Part shown: in pieces, positions 1 to 11,299 of the stretch
Layout: every line of letters starts with the position of its first letter
Position numbering within the stretch: position 1 is the first letter of the stretch
Translations under genes and position numbers: made by a program
Assembly: GCA_903813345.2 (NCBI GenBank)
Contig: CAIIXF020000003.1
Span: 24,321,248 to 24,385,247 of the forward strand
Source: Owenia fusiformis
Taxonomy: Eukaryota; Annelida; Polychaeta; Sabellida; Oweniidae
Reading direction: 5' to 3'
DNA length: 64,000 nt
The notes under the pieces: model-generated
Databases searched by the model: none
Told to the model about the DNA's origin: nothing
What the model saw: the letters and a program-made list of their open reading frames with translations, nothing else

Positions 1-3000
1 AGAGCGAACTGATGCTTAACCTGAAAACTGGTTAAAACAAGTTTTAGTTTTATATTGACTACTGTTTTAAATGATGTTTTAAGTATCCTGCATTAAGTTT
101 GAGAGTTGGTCTTAAAACTCCTCTTTTCCCAACCAATAGATCAAATTATTGTGTTAAGCACTTTGGCTTTACAGGAAACTATGATTAAGTAGGCAGTATA
201 ACTGAAAAATGTTTCCCGATTAATTATGGAAATAATCATATACAAACCTTTTTGTGTTGTGAAATAATAAGGGTTAAGTTAAGTGGCATAGTAGATATGA
301 CATTTTATAATTGAAGTAGAGTCTCCTTTGTTCAGTCTTTGCAATGTTGGTAATATGTTTTGCACTGTAGAGTGGAATATTTGATGATAAAAAAATTTCA
401 AACACAATAAATCATCATAGATTCAAAATTTCACTCAAACTTGAAAAGTTGTTGAGTGTTTTTGTTGATATTTCATATGTAAATACATATAAGAATGGCA
501 CTCATTAGATGTTTAGTGTGATTTGCTATGCCATGGCATTGTTGATATGTAGTCTCAGGAGTTTTAGACACATGAGCTCCCTGCGTTTATTCATTTACAA
601 ATAGCAATTCTGCAAAATGCCCTATTTTTATTCAGTAAAATTATTAATAACTGCTGCAAATTAAATCACTCCTTGTTCATCTGCTAATTCCCTAGGTAAA
701 AATAAGAATAGGAAATGGAGCAGCCCTAAGCCTAATGAAATAATGAAGCCGTATAAGCTGCCATTTTGACAATGAGTATGTAGAAGCAATCTGTTACACT
801 TACATTCATGTAACAGCTCAAGGTATATGGCTCTCCACTTGGATTTGGGCAAGCTATGCATAGAATGATCAATTGCAATATGGACAGAAATATTCAAGTG
901 AAGTTCAAGCTATACAGCTAATTGTCAAAAAATTTCATGGTGTCAATTTGAGACCGATCCAACAATCTGTAATATTTTGAAAAGATTTGTTCAGATTTTC
1001 TTATCAAATGCACAAATGAGTACATGGGTGGATTGCTACTCTTTATCTTAACACATTTATTTTGATGATGATCCAGTGAGGTTGTTTATACACTGATCTA
1101 TCAAAATGTATCAGAAGAGAAACAGTTCATTATTTAACAGAGTTTTATCAACCTGACCTATCCTTGTCACTACTATATAACATCAATATCAGCTATAATG
1201 CTACAACATGCACGTTTCAGTGATTATTTACTACAGTATTAGATAGTGGTTATCAGATGAACCCTGTTCATCAAAGTGTTGTCATGACTACTATTTTTTT
1301 CCTAGAGACGAGCTTAAGACCTCGAAAAACAAATTTATCTTTTTAAATCTTTCATTTTTAGGGGAGTAGTATTATGGTCTTGAAACAAAATTGGACACCA
1401 TATATTTATGTGATATCTCTTACACATTGAGCAGCGCTTAGCAGAATACATACACATTCTGTTTGATTTCATACACGGTTTGTAAGTAACGTAACGTAAA
1501 TTAGTTTCTAAAGATATTCTAGATTTTGTTAGCGATTTTTTGAAATCTTGTTTGACTTGACTGTAGAAACCAGGATGTTAATGTCACATGACTTCAAATC
1601 TCACACCCTATGTGAGGTGCAAGTTGTTTCTAACAGCCTATGCAAGCAGAAACCATCCTATGCGAGTTTGAACTTAATGCAAGTGTAAAATTGACACGTT
1701 CGTACGAAATTTACTTTGATCCATGTGTAATTCTTTCAGTATTCTATATAACACAATCCGTGTGACATTTTAACATTGCTTTGGATTTTTGCAAAGTGAT
1801 TCGAGTCAAGTGTAACTGTTTGTGTAACACTTAATAGAATCAGTGCGTGTGTGAATGAAAATAAGTAATGTAAGGAAATAAAGTGTTGGTATAACATAGA
1901 TTGAAAATCGCATGTGATGATGCAAATTTTCGCATATGATGATGCATATTTTTTGCATATTATGATCCGAGTTACGTATCATATAGTTTGAGTATCACAT
2001 CATATGGTTCTACTTTTTACATGGATCATGTATTGTCCAATTTTGATCCCAAAAAAATTCCATATAGTATAACCAATAAATCGGGTGGTTTGTTTATTTT
2101 ACTTTTAGTTTTAAAAGGAAATTCTTTGATGGCAGTTGGTTTGTATTAATGTAGAAAGGTTTGAAAGAACACTTATGCAGTTTATCATAGTTGCAATTAT
2201 TTCCTATCACCTAAGTTGTTGGAATGAAAGATGAACATAAAGGTTACCTTCAAAAATTGATAACTGTTGGTGGTAAGCAACCTTACTTACCATGTAATCA
2301 GAGAGACTGTCTGGAAACATGAACGTGATTAAGCTATATGCAACAAAGAGTTCCATTGACTCCATTATCACCATTTTAACATGTCTTAGATAATGAATGA
2401 AGCTAACAGACTAGTGGTCGGACTCGCCTGAAAATCTCCACTCCAGTGGGCCATGAAAAACCACGATTATATTCGCGATTTGACTTAGTTGAGTTAATTC
2501 CGGTTTCAGTTTCCCAAGTAGCGGCAGAATTCATCAATTTGATCAAGTCTTTCAAGTGCCTCTATACTTTTTATTGTCTAAATCGTATTGCACATCCCTA
2601 TAGATCGTTAAAGTTTACCCCTAGTCCCCTATAGATAGTAAAACTAACCGGATAAATAGTGAAAAAAAAAAAAAATATCCAACAGCCGGGAATTTTAAAA
2701 TGCCCGGCTGTTGGATATTCCCAGAATGCATCAAACCGGAAATGAAACTTTTGCATATGGCATTAAATAGAAAATATGTTGTATTCTATTCAGATTAAGC
2801 AGAACATTACAACTATAAGCATGGAAATTGCGAATAGGAGACGAATCGCGAGTCAAGGTAAGGTGAAAACGAGTGAAAAATATTTTATTGGTAAAAATTT
2901 CAAATCGTGAGTTCAAGTTTTCAACTCGATCAATTGATTTTTAGGACAAATGCGAGTAAAACTCGAGTACACGAGTCAGTCTTCCAACCACTATAACAGA

Positions 3001-3884
3001 CATGCTTGTCTTTAAATAAGCCACAATCCAAGATAGAACTGCCTGAAGTTGTACTATCTATCCACCAGGTTTCTTTCATGAAACCCAAGTGTATAAGAAG
3101 TAATTATTTGTACATATATTTTTAACATAATCTCTGTTTCATTTTTGGATACATTAATGCACTTTTGAAACATAAGCTTTCATTTTTTATTCAGTTTATT
3201 TCATTACAAGAATGTATTATTACAAAGAATTTTTCAGTCATACAAGATGGAATATTTATTCTAATTGAGTGATGGGTGGCAGATGCAAAGTTACATCGTT
3301 TACCCTCCAGGTTCACAATTTATAATCAGGTGTTAAATGTTAACACCTACCTTGGTATCAAATGACAAATTATTTGACTTTGTTTGAAGTAACTGCATCT
3401 GTTTCACACAATTCTATCTTGATAAAGTCAAAAAACACTTTCAGTAAATTCAATAGCTTTTTTACATCAGGACAATATCAGACTGGCATTTAGGCACTTT
3501 GACTTGTGGTAAATGTTTGGATTTTATCCTGAAGATGATTCAATAGTATCTTTGTCTGAAGTGATTTAAGACTGCATGGAGTGAAATACAAAAAATACAA
3601 ATCTTCAGATCAGAACTGAGATAAATAAGAATAATATAAATAAATATTTATTCCGTTTATTTATTCATTACATTTCCACTTTTAAAACTGCCACCTTAAA
3701 TTAAATTTAAGTGTATCTAGTATATTCAGCCAAATTCTTCTTTTGGCTTATTTCAGATTATAATTAATATCTACTTGCATGTTCTAGCGAGGAATTTTAC
3801 ACCCTTAGAAATCATTTGGTGTTTCAAGTACTTCTCCATTCCTTAAGTTTATTTCAGCTCTTGTACTTAGTTAGACTTGAATAA
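1..3884. other. Non-coding flank, no gene recognised
   Basis: AT-rich DNA in which I see no supported gene, RNA gene or full transposon. Short open frames here lack family resemblance, splice-site support or repetition elsewhere. The one structured site is the hairpin listed separately at 2675-2718. Simple runs (for example the ATGATGCATATT-like repeats near 1915-1965) are present but unremarkable. Confidence 0.5.
2675..2718. repeat. Perfect 16-bp hairpin after an A-run
   Basis: Two 16-base arms, 2675-2690 and 2703-2718, are exact reverse complements around a 12-base AT loop. The stem is GC-rich (it contains CAGCCGGG) within AT-rich surroundings and follows directly on a run of A. It could be the 3' hairpin of an old Helitron-like element or a folded RNA end. 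No matching 5' end was found, so it is left unclassified. Confidence 0.6.
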
Positions 3885-3887
3885 TTA

Positions 3888-4225
3888 AAAAAGGTCAAAT
3901 CCAAAGTCTGATTTTAACCTCTAAGAACTTGTAGATGATTTTTAAAAAAATGGTCAACTTGAAGCAAATTGAAAAAATAATTTTTTGACCTTGAAAAGGT
4001 CATTGAAGGTCAAATATTTTTTTGACCTTGAGAATGTCGTTGAAGGTCAAATCTAGATTTGAACTTTTGAGAACTTCTAAATGATTGGTCAATTTAAAGC
4101 AAGTTGAAAAAAGACCTTTCTGACCTTTTTGTGACCTTGAGAAGGTCAATTAAGGTCAAATCTCGAAATCTAAAGTCAGATTTGAACTTCTGATAACTTG
4201 TAGATGATTTTGGAAAAAAACTGAA
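3888..4225. repeat. AGGTCA-rich fragment (H2/H4 interior type)
   Basis: Repeated AAGGTCA and TGACCTT words, with the phrase 'acttgtagatgatttt' and an A-run, match the 447-bp modules at 25.5-28.2, 35.5-37.2 and 62.6-63.0 kb. No palindromic 5' end or 3' hairpin is attached, so this is an orphan internal piece. It stops about 20 bases before the TTAA of the neighbouring piggyBac-like element. Confidence 0.7.
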
Positions 4226-4458
4226 GTCGGTCTAAACGGTATTTGTTAACCTTTAGCGTGCTGCCGGCGGACTCGTCCGCCGAGACTAAAATGTCTCTCA
4301 CAACTGCCGGCGGACCCGTACGCCCAATTTCATACTTTTAAAAACTTTACTTTTTCGCGCCATTCGTATTGTCCAATTAGATTGCCCGATTTATTCAGTG
4401 CCTAACATGACTTCCTGTTGACCTAAAAATGGCGATATTTCGAAAAATAATTCTCAAT

Positions 4459-4923
4459 GGCAAAACTGCCCTAATTCACGTCACCATACTAGTCAATGGG
4501 CAAAAGGGCAAACGCCTGACTTTTTATCTCGAGTTATGGATTTATGTGGCCTCACTGGCCTATCTGAGGTTCTAAAGCTATGTCTAAGCTACATCTTGAC
4601 ACTAAACTCAATAGGGGCCAACCATCTACTTTTTGAAATAATTGGTCAATTGTGACACTACCCCCTCTCTCTGCAGACACAAATTGAAATTCACAAAAAT
4701 GAAGGCAAAATTAATACGCCACTTGACTCGAAATTTTCCTTCAGATAACCCAAATAAACGCATTTTCAGAAGAAATGGCATGTTGTCATTGCAAAAAGAT
4801 CACAACTGTGCCTACATACTAGCTTACTGACTCGTCATGATCACAATTGTGTTGGGACTACATTTAGTTTTGAATACTACTTTTTTCTATTCAGCGGAAG
4901 TGACGTATTAGGGCATTTTGGCC
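4459..4923. repeat. Left 465-bp direct repeat of the insertion
   Basis: Left copy of the pair with 5788-6252, offset 1329 bp. It starts GGCAAAACTGCC and ends with a near inverted copy (GGGCATTTTGGCC). A 62-codon open frame inside is unchanged in both copies. That reflects their near identity, not evidence of a protein. Confidence 0.8.
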
Positions 4924-5787
4924 TAATAGCCACATGGTTGGATGATTTCTGGCTTTAAATTGCGTTTTTCCAATTTACTAGAGTTTTTCAAGTAGTTTTG
5001 TGCAGTTTAAGAATATTCTGACAGCAATTATGAAAAATATGGCTACTTCATTACCCCTGGGGTCATTTTTCCAAGAACCCAATGGTTTTCCTTTAAATTT
5101 GACTAGTTTTTCATTTACATCATGAAATCCACTGCCTGATGGTGACATTTTTCATTATCGTGTCAAGAAATTGAGTATTTTATTGCATATTGCGATTTTT
5201 AGCCAAAATCACTGAACCGTGAACCAGAAAATTGGACAAATTTGGCCTACTTTTTGGCAAAATCTTACTAAAATCATCACTTTTTATACTTTATTCCATT
5301 CAACCACCTCCTGATTTGAAAAATGATGACAAATTTGATCAGTTTTGACTCTGGCCTAGAGAATTGGGACTTTTGAGATATTTTTAAGCTCGAATGTAGT
5401 CATTCAGAGTGAACAAATACATCAAAAATTGACACTTAACTCACAAATTTCTGACTGCACCCCCGATATGTACCTTCTTTCTATACTGGAAACCATAAGA
5501 TGGAAAATTCAATCTTTATTATGAATAGCAACTCGTTGGCTTCCCCATTTACGACAACATATGACATTTAGGGGTCACTAAGGACAAAATTGTAGCCAAA
5601 TATCGTCAAAATCAGTGGTTTTTGGGGTAAATAACGAAAACTGCTGATTCAGCAAAAACATTAGATTTGTTCATGAAAATTCCCCTTTTTGCCTCCGTCC
5701 AAAATATGTTTCACACTAATAAACTTCAATTCTGGGCGATTCTGAGTAGTTTTAAAAAATTTGGGTCACTTTCACATGTGACTAATA

Positions 5788-6252
5788 GGCAAAACTGCCC
5801 TAATTCACGTCACCATACTAGTCAATGGGCAAAAGGGCAAACGCCTGACTTTTTATCTCGAGTTATGGATTTATGTGGCCTCACTGGCCTATCTGAGGTT
5901 CTAAAGCTATGTCTAAGCTACATCTTGACACTAAACTCAATAGGGGCCAACCATCTACTTTTTGAAATAATTGGTCAATTGTGACACTACCCCCTCTCTC
6001 TGCAGACACAAATTGAAATTCACAAAAATGAAGGCAAAATTAATACGCCACTTGACTCGAAATTTTCCTTCAGATAACCCAAATAAACGCATTTTCAGAA
6101 GAAATGGCATGTTGTCATTGCAAAAAGATCACAACTGTGCCTACATACTAGCTTACTGACTCGTCATGATCACAATTGTGTTGGGACTACATTTAGTTTT
6201 GAATACTACTTTTTTCTATTCAGCGGAAGTGACGTATTAGGGCATTTTGGCC
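5788..6252. repeat. Right 465-bp direct repeat of the insertion
   Basis: Right copy of the pair, same orientation as 4459-4923. The core between the two repeats starts TAATAGCCACATGG and ends CACATGTGACTAATA, so it also has inverted ends. This makes an outer direct-repeat, inner inverted-repeat structure that ordinary LTR elements do not have. Confidence 0.8.
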
Positions 6253-6306
6253 AATTCAACAATTTAAACAGTGTTTTAGTCGTTTTAAGTGAACAAATCG
6301 TACAAA

Positions 6307-6405
6307 ATGGCGGACAAATACGATCACAACGAAAATGTGGAGGAAATGAACTACGATTTCGAGCTCTTTAGGCTCTTGGAAGCCGATAATGGTCATCGAA
6401 AATAG
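6307..6405 (+). pseudogene. 32-codon frame of the piggyBac-like element, copy A
   Basis: An ATG-led frame of 32 codons encodes an acidic peptide starting MADKYDHNENVEEM and ending LLEADNGHRK. Copy B (24131-24229) has the same frame, length and stop with three substitutions. The most economical reading is the amino-terminal stub of a former transposase. I cannot match it to a named transposase, and no downstream exon is visible. Confidence 0.35.
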
Positions 6406-6745
6406 AAACTAGAATATTTTCTGAATTGAAAAATTGAACATTCGATCGCTGCAAATTCAGATTTGAATTCTGACCAGACGAAGGGGCAGAGCGGCGGATT
6501 TCGGAGGAGTATTCATGGTATATTTATGCCCAGTCATGTTATTGTACGAAAAATATTCATAAGAACATTTTTTTCATGAGCCAGGCCACTGTATCTTCCC
6601 TTTGTGAAAATTTTATCCAGATTCCTTCAGTAGTTATTGAGATATTAATTATTTAGTCCAGGCATATCATTTTTTGCACTCTTTGAAAAAGAAGCCAGAT
6701 GCGTGGGATATATTTGCTGAAATAAGGCAGCATGGTAAAGGTTAA

Positions 6746-7517
6746 GTTATTGGAAGTTTAAAGAATTTGTTACAGATGCCAACCAACACCTGCGGATTGC
6801 CACCGACCACGGATTGCCGCCACAAAAAATGGAGGCCATAACAATATGTCACCACTTTTTTATGGTGACATAATAAAATGTTATCATTTTGTGAAAATTA
6901 TATCAAACAATATCTATTAGATATTCAATATTTATGAGCAACAGTGTAAATCCTAACTACTATTTTTGCAGTAAATGGTTGCAGGGTATATTTTAAATGT
7001 TTATTCATTTTGATTAGTTCAAAGTATTTTTATTTTTACTAGTGCTGGACCTCAAAAACCATAAGACTACTAAGAATTAGTTTTGTTGAGCAACTGCCCA
7101 ATTCACCATAACTTTGAATTATATCAAGTCAAATTCAAAACAATCGAAAAATAACTGTTTTCTATTTTTCAAATTATTTTGGTCATTGGGATATTGCAAA
7201 TAATCTCAGAAATACTAAGGCTCAAAGCATATAGCCAGTTGAGAGTACTGTACATTCTCCCATATTGAGTTGAGTTGAGATTTATTGCATTGTTACATGC
7301 TTCAGGAAAAATAATTCACCTTTGGTGCTATAAAGGCTTTAGATTTAAAAATTTATTACTCTCAATACCTTAAATTATTTTCAAGCTATAATGTGAATGT
7401 CAAGGCACAAATGCCAAAAGAAAATATAAGGTGCTTTCTGGAGAAAAACAACACTAGAACGTGTTTTATGAATTTGTATAATGATTCCTGAGTGGATCTG
7501 GAGGAAGGTGAAGACAT
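6746..7517. other. Non-coding stretch between two elements
   Basis: AT-rich intergenic sequence with no recognised gene. The phrase 'ttgagttgagatttattgcattgttacatg' style low-complexity text near 7265 is not repeated elsewhere in the window as far as I can see. Confidence 0.4.
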
Positions 7518-8177
7518 TTGCTGGAATTACACATGGCGTTTTACAAAAGCTTCTTCGGTTTTAACCAGGTTTAAGAATTAGGTGTAATCGCGATTGCAGT
7601 TTTACAAAAGCGCTTTTCTAAAACTCCAAGAACCTTTGTCACTAGTAAACGGCATAAGTCGTTAGGCGCTTTAAGTGTGCAGTTTAATACCGATCAGTTT
7701 TTGTAAGACGCCTTACCCGGGTTTCTACTAGTTTTTAACATTTGCCCTAAACGAAATAAGACCTCATATCTAAATTGAAAAATGGATGATGGTCACCAGG
7801 TCACATCGAAATCAAGTGTTATCTTCAGAGAATATGTACACATTTTTCTTTTACCTTTTTATTATGTTTTTTCATTATTAATAAAAGATACATTAAAATT
7901 ATGCAATGTCATGCAGTTTTAATCAAATTATGGAAGATCAGTTTTGTCTAGATGCAAAAAGAATACATTTACAGGAGATGTACACATACATGTATGCTGG
8001 ATATTATCCATAACTACATCGTTAAAAGTGCACGAAAGACGTTTTAGAAAAAACAGGTATAATTCCAAAATATAATTCCTGAGACGCTTTAGAAATGTTG
8101 GTGTAATCAGAATGGCGATTTTGTAAGGCGCCTTCCACTAAAACGTTTTAGCGGATTTTGTGGTGTAATTCCAGCAA
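7518..8177. mobile_element. MITE with TTGCTGGAATTACAC inverted ends
   Basis: A 15-base terminus at 7518-7532 recurs as its exact complement at 8163-8177, defining a 660-bp element with no coding frame. Inside, blocks such as GTAATCGCGATTG, TTTTACAAAAGC and AAGGCGCCTT repeat in both orientations, as in foldback DNA transposons. The superfamily is uncertain because no clear target duplication could be read. The element may be shorter if the outermost TTG/CAA is host sequence. Confidence 0.6.
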
Positions 8178-8359
8178 TTGTTTCATTTTGCATAAAATCA
8201 TAGTTTTTATCATCCTTTTTCAAAGTGCTATATATTGTTCTGATTGGCATGCATGGAAAACTGCTTATTCAAAACTGTTTTTTAAATTTTTACAGATGCT
8301 TTTCTCTAGGGGTCCTCTGTAAAGTGTAAGATTGTGTCCAATCTTCAATTTGACTCTGT

Positions 8360-8497
8360 GTTGTTTCTATTTTTGATCCATCTTAAGCTTCTTTGCTCAT
8401 TAATGTTACATCACTAGCATTGATATGCAGATCACAGTTACATAGCTATGCATTGAAGCGCAAATGTCCTCTTAGTTAAGAATTAGTTACATTAGTA
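8360..8497. repeat. Short dispersed repeat, pair with 24785-24915
   Basis: Both stretches share 'tttttgatccatc', a central 'catgcagatca' block, 'tcttagtt' and 'ttacattaatg' in the same order, so they are diverged copies of about 130 bp. Type unknown. Confidence 0.45.
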
Positions 8498-9060
8498 CAG
8501 GGTGAGCCAAAAAGGGTAACCCGAACAAATCTAAACTCAGTCATTCTGCATGGATTTGATGTAATATTTAGCGAAATTAAACCTTTTTCAATGCTCTAGC
8601 ATTCTATATAATTTCATTAGCACAGGATTTCATTCTGTGTTTTTATCAACTTCATTGGCCTATCCATTATAACGATTTTATAGCCATTAGACACTATAAA
8701 ATGCTGGCATCGAGTCCGGAGGCTTGAATAGTTTTGGATGAGTTGTTCACTACACAAGCACAGACTTCTTGTGTAATGGGTCAGATCCTCCTTATTATCT
8801 CTATTCTTATCTATGTTTCAAGGGTTGTTAGTGTAGATATTGGCCCCATAGATAAAAACCTTGGGTGTTTCATGTCCGATGAATGTGGCCTGTTTCAACA
8901 TTTGGAGCATGTTTTGCAAATGGCCATTTTATTGTGACCATTGGGGACAGAGCAGAGAATGACACATCGTTAGTTTTTGTGACTGAAATTTCCTACAAAT
9001 TTCTCCACTCATCACCCTAATTACCTGATTTTGAGAGAATATGTTTGAGAAATGATAAAA
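8498..9060. mobile_element. CAGGGTG-ended MITE, left end only certain
   Basis: It starts CAGGGTGAGCCAAAAAGGG at 8498, close to the ends of the 9915-10394 element. The following 200 bp also align loosely with that element's right half read in reverse. The matching right terminus was not found, so the right limit is approximate and the copy is probably truncated. Confidence 0.45.
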
Positions 9061-9364
9061 GGTCATTCAGGCAAATTAGAAGGTGGTGACTTCAAAATCA
9101 CCAAAAAGTCGAGTGACATGCAACACTGAGTCCAAGCTTAGATTTATCTCCCATTCTGCTCTTAGATTATTTCTGTGATAATTTAGCAGCAGTAACATAT
9201 GACAAATTAATAAGCACTGTACCGGGCTAGGGAGTATTGGCACAGCAAGTCATTAAAATATCATTTATTTTAGATTAAAGACTCTGAGCTTTAGCATAAC
9301 ATTTACCGTATCAATTTGCCTCATCATTTATCTTCGTCTTTAACGTTCTTCGGAAAGGCTCTGG

Positions 9365-9415
9365 CAAGAGTTTTATAGGGATTATATTCCCACCTACCAA
9401 AATGGCACCTAAGTA
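9365..9415. repeat. Short repeat 'ttatagggattatattcccacct'-type, pair with 10420-10447
   Basis: The block around 'agggattatattcccacct' occurs here and again just beyond the 9915-10394 MITE at 10424-10443. It is probably a fragment of one element split or copied around that insertion. Function unknown. Confidence 0.4.
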
Positions 9416-9569
9416 AAACAGTGTTTTATTTTGTTTGAAGGGGTGTTGCACAACATGCCACATGATTTGCGGACCACTCGGTAAAGTTCCTTATGTACAG
9501 AAATGCTATGCAGAGGTTTACAAAACCTCTTCGTTTTTGTTTCATTTAAAAAACATTTCAAAATATTTT

Positions 9570-9790
9570 AGTGTTCTGGTCCTGGATTATGATAATGGTT
9601 CTCAATTTAAAGGGGGAGGGGGATGTTAGACACTATTTCCTTTCGTGTTAGATCATGGATATTCATGGTTTTGGGATATGATAGAGTCTAATTTTTTTAT
9701 GACAGGTTTATACTTAGAGTTTGCTTTTCTTGCTATGTTTCTTTTCAGTTTTTGGTCCTTTCCTTTGGTAATTGTGCTTGGCTCCTTCCC
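9570..9790 (+). repeat. RepA dispersed repeat, copy 1
   Basis: Unclassified dispersed repeat of about 220 bp. Its landmarks in order are 'gttctggtcctggatt', a G-rich 'gggggaggggga' block, 'tgttagaca', 'agagtttgcttttcttgct' and 'tttggtcctttcc'. Other copies: 17795-18000, 21640-21725, 29275-29490, 30590-30645, 42595-42790, 44620-45245, 48600-48800 and 51595-51825. No coding frame is shared among copies. Confidence 0.65.
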
Positions 9791-9914
9791 AAAGATCCAA
9801 CAACATGTTTTTATACTTGTGGTTTTTATTAATAGCTATCTGTGATTTGATTACACAATTTCAAAAAATAAATAAAAAGAAAGAGTATACATTTATATTA
9901 AGCATTATAATATT

Positions 9915-10394
9915 CAGGGTGGGCCAAAAAAGGCAACCCAAACAAATGTACTAATATGTTAATAAATCATTCATTCGCCAAGGCTTTAAAATCATATTTG
10001 GCACAAATACACCTTGTTCAATTTTCTTTCCTTCTCAATGGTCCTTTCCAAGAGTCACATGGCCATTTTGAAAACATGCTCAAAATGCCAAAATGTGCCA
10101 CACTCACTGGACATAAATCCCACCAGATTTTTATGTTGGGCTAATGTCTATACCCTTGAAACATTGTTCAAGACACCCGATACCTTTAAGTAAGCCTCAC
10201 AAACACAACGAAAGTATTTTACAGGGTGTTTTGTAAAATGGCCATTAAATCGTGACCATTGAAAATAGACCAAATAAACTTAATGGAATGAAAGATCATT
10301 AAAGAAGGTTTAATTGTGCCTAATATGACTCTAAACCCATGTTGAATAATTGAGTAATTATTATTTGTTTGGGTTACCTTTTTGGCCCACCCTG
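9915..10394. mobile_element. 480-bp MITE with about 30-bp inverted ends
   Basis: The left end CAGGGTGGGCCAAAAA... (9915 on) and the right end ...TTTTTGGCCCACCCTG (to 10394) are near-perfect complements for about 30 bp and continue into the AACCCAAACAAAT stretch. No transposase frame. It lies just downstream of the last exon of receptor gene 1, only about 40 bp from the end of that gene's minisatellite. The CAGGGTG start is shared with elements at 8498 and 44661, so they form one superfamily group. Confidence 0.75.
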
Positions 10395-10439
10395 TTCAGG
10401 GTGTCAAATAAATATGTAACTTTATAGGGATTATATTCC

Positions 10440-10855
10440 CACCTGCCACTGCTCGTCACTCCATCTTGTAAGCGATTGTCAGTCATGTTATTTGAATTAT
10501 TCTCATGTTTGAGATTACTGTCAATCAAATCATTCTTCATCCCATGTTTAAAGTGTCTGTCAATCAAATCATACTCATTCTTCACCTCGTGTTTTAAGTG
10601 ATCTTCAATCATATCATTCTAATTATTCACTGCATGTCTGAAGTTACTGTCATCCAAATCATGCTCATTCTTCATCCCATGTTTAAGTGTCTGTCAGTCT
10701 AATCATACTCATTCTTCAGTCATGTTTTGGGTCACTGTCAGTACAGTCATATCCTGTTCATTATTCACTTCATGTTTTGTGTTACTGTCAGCAATATGCT
10801 TATCAATCAGTTCATGGTTTGAGGTATTTTCAACCATATCTTGTTTATTATTCAT
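10440..10855 (-). repeat. 45-bp minisatellite overlapping the receptor tail exon
   Basis: Landmark words 'cattcttcatcccatg' and variants begin at about 10495, 10531, 10576, 10621, 10666, 10710, 10759 and 10846. Most spacings are 45 bp, with one of 44, one of 49, and a double-length gap. Read on the minus strand the unit encodes about 15 residues of the type KHEVKNEYDLIDRHF. The upstream units are coding in receptor gene 1. The remaining units lie past its stop codon and carry frame breaks, so this looks like a tail array that has been cut short. Confidence 0.8.
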
Positions 10856-10942
10856 ATGATTGGAGTTGGTTTCTCCATATTCCTCACACCGTGCTGTAGT
10901 TTGTGCTATTTCATATTTGTGTTCTAAAGGGATCTTTCTTCT
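10709..10942 (-). CDS. Receptor gene 1, exon 2 (repeat-rich C-terminal tail)
   Basis: I infer this exon, which encodes the cytoplasmic tail of the GPCR whose main exon is 14657-13491. The minus strand shows a T-rich tract and CAG ending at 10943. A phase-0 frame of 77 codons plus TGA follows, starting RRKIPLEHKYE. The donor of exon 1 is also phase 0, giving a 466-residue receptor. Gene 2 has a matching exon at 44193-43831 starting GSLLILEHQYE, so the LEHxYE block is conserved right after both acceptors. The tail is hydrophilic, rich in Asn, Lys, Glu and His, with minisatellite-encoded repeats such as NTKHEVNNEQDM. The stop falls inside the array where unit spacing breaks. The tail may bind partners or only set length; no domain is recognised. 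Confidence 0.7.
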   Translation of the reverse strand, partial: RRKIPLEHKYEIAQTTARCEEYGETNSNHMNNKQDMVENTSNHELIDKHIADSNTKHEVNNEQDMTVLTVTQNMTEE

Positions 10943-11299
10943 CTGAAAAATAATAACAGATTTATATATTTTCAACACACTGAAGGTAATAACTAAAAGC
11001 TTGGTCCAAGGGTTCACTTTATTGGACCACCCGGTACCACATTTCATACATTTTTATCTCACCCTTTAGGTGCTATATTGTGATCAGTTTATTCGATGGG
11101 CAGTTGTTTGTTATTACTAAAAAAGAGTTGAGTGATTTTATCATTATTTTCAGCTAAAAAGAACAGCTTTATCTTAACACTTATAAATAAGTTTTATATG
11201 TTTTGTTATGTTTTTGTTTTTTTTAACTGAGGTTTGCTTAACATGTAAATAGAATAATTCCAAGGCTATGTTATTTAAGAAATATTTTGTATCAATTAG

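Larger units (their letters stand above)
4459..6252. mobile_element. Insertion with 465-bp terminal direct repeats
   Basis: This 1.8-kb block interrupts the piggyBac-like element; copy B gives the empty site. Its ends, 4459-4923 and 5788-6252, are direct repeats of 465 bp that look identical wherever I compared them. They flank an 864-bp non-coding core. A 3- to 4-bp duplication (AAT or CAAT) borders it. The direct repeats suggest an LTR element without genes (TRIM-like), but they do not run TG...CA. Each repeat is itself bounded by short inverted ends (GGCAAAACTGCCCTAA at the left, its near complement at the right). Two MITE copies forming a composite is therefore the rival reading. Identity of the repeats implies a recent insertion. 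Confidence 0.7.
4246..6745. mobile_element. piggyBac-like non-autonomous element, copy A (interrupted)
   Basis: The element is bounded by TTAA at 4246-4249 and 6742-6745. The termini are inverted: TTAACCTTTAGC at the left, and a right end whose complement starts TTAACC. TTAA targets with CCY termini are the hallmark of the piggyBac superfamily; I infer membership from that alone. Sequence 4246-4458 plus 6253-6745 matches copy B at 23865-24570 almost throughout, including a 32-codon reading frame. The middle, 4459-6252, is a later insertion absent from copy B. No full transposase is present, so this is a MITE-like derivative. Confidence 0.75.

Noticed and set aside
4642-6159. Identical 62-codon frames at 4642-4830 and 5971-6159
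   Set aside because: They are identical because they lie in the two 465-bp direct repeats of one recent insertion; identity reflects copying, not selection on a protein.
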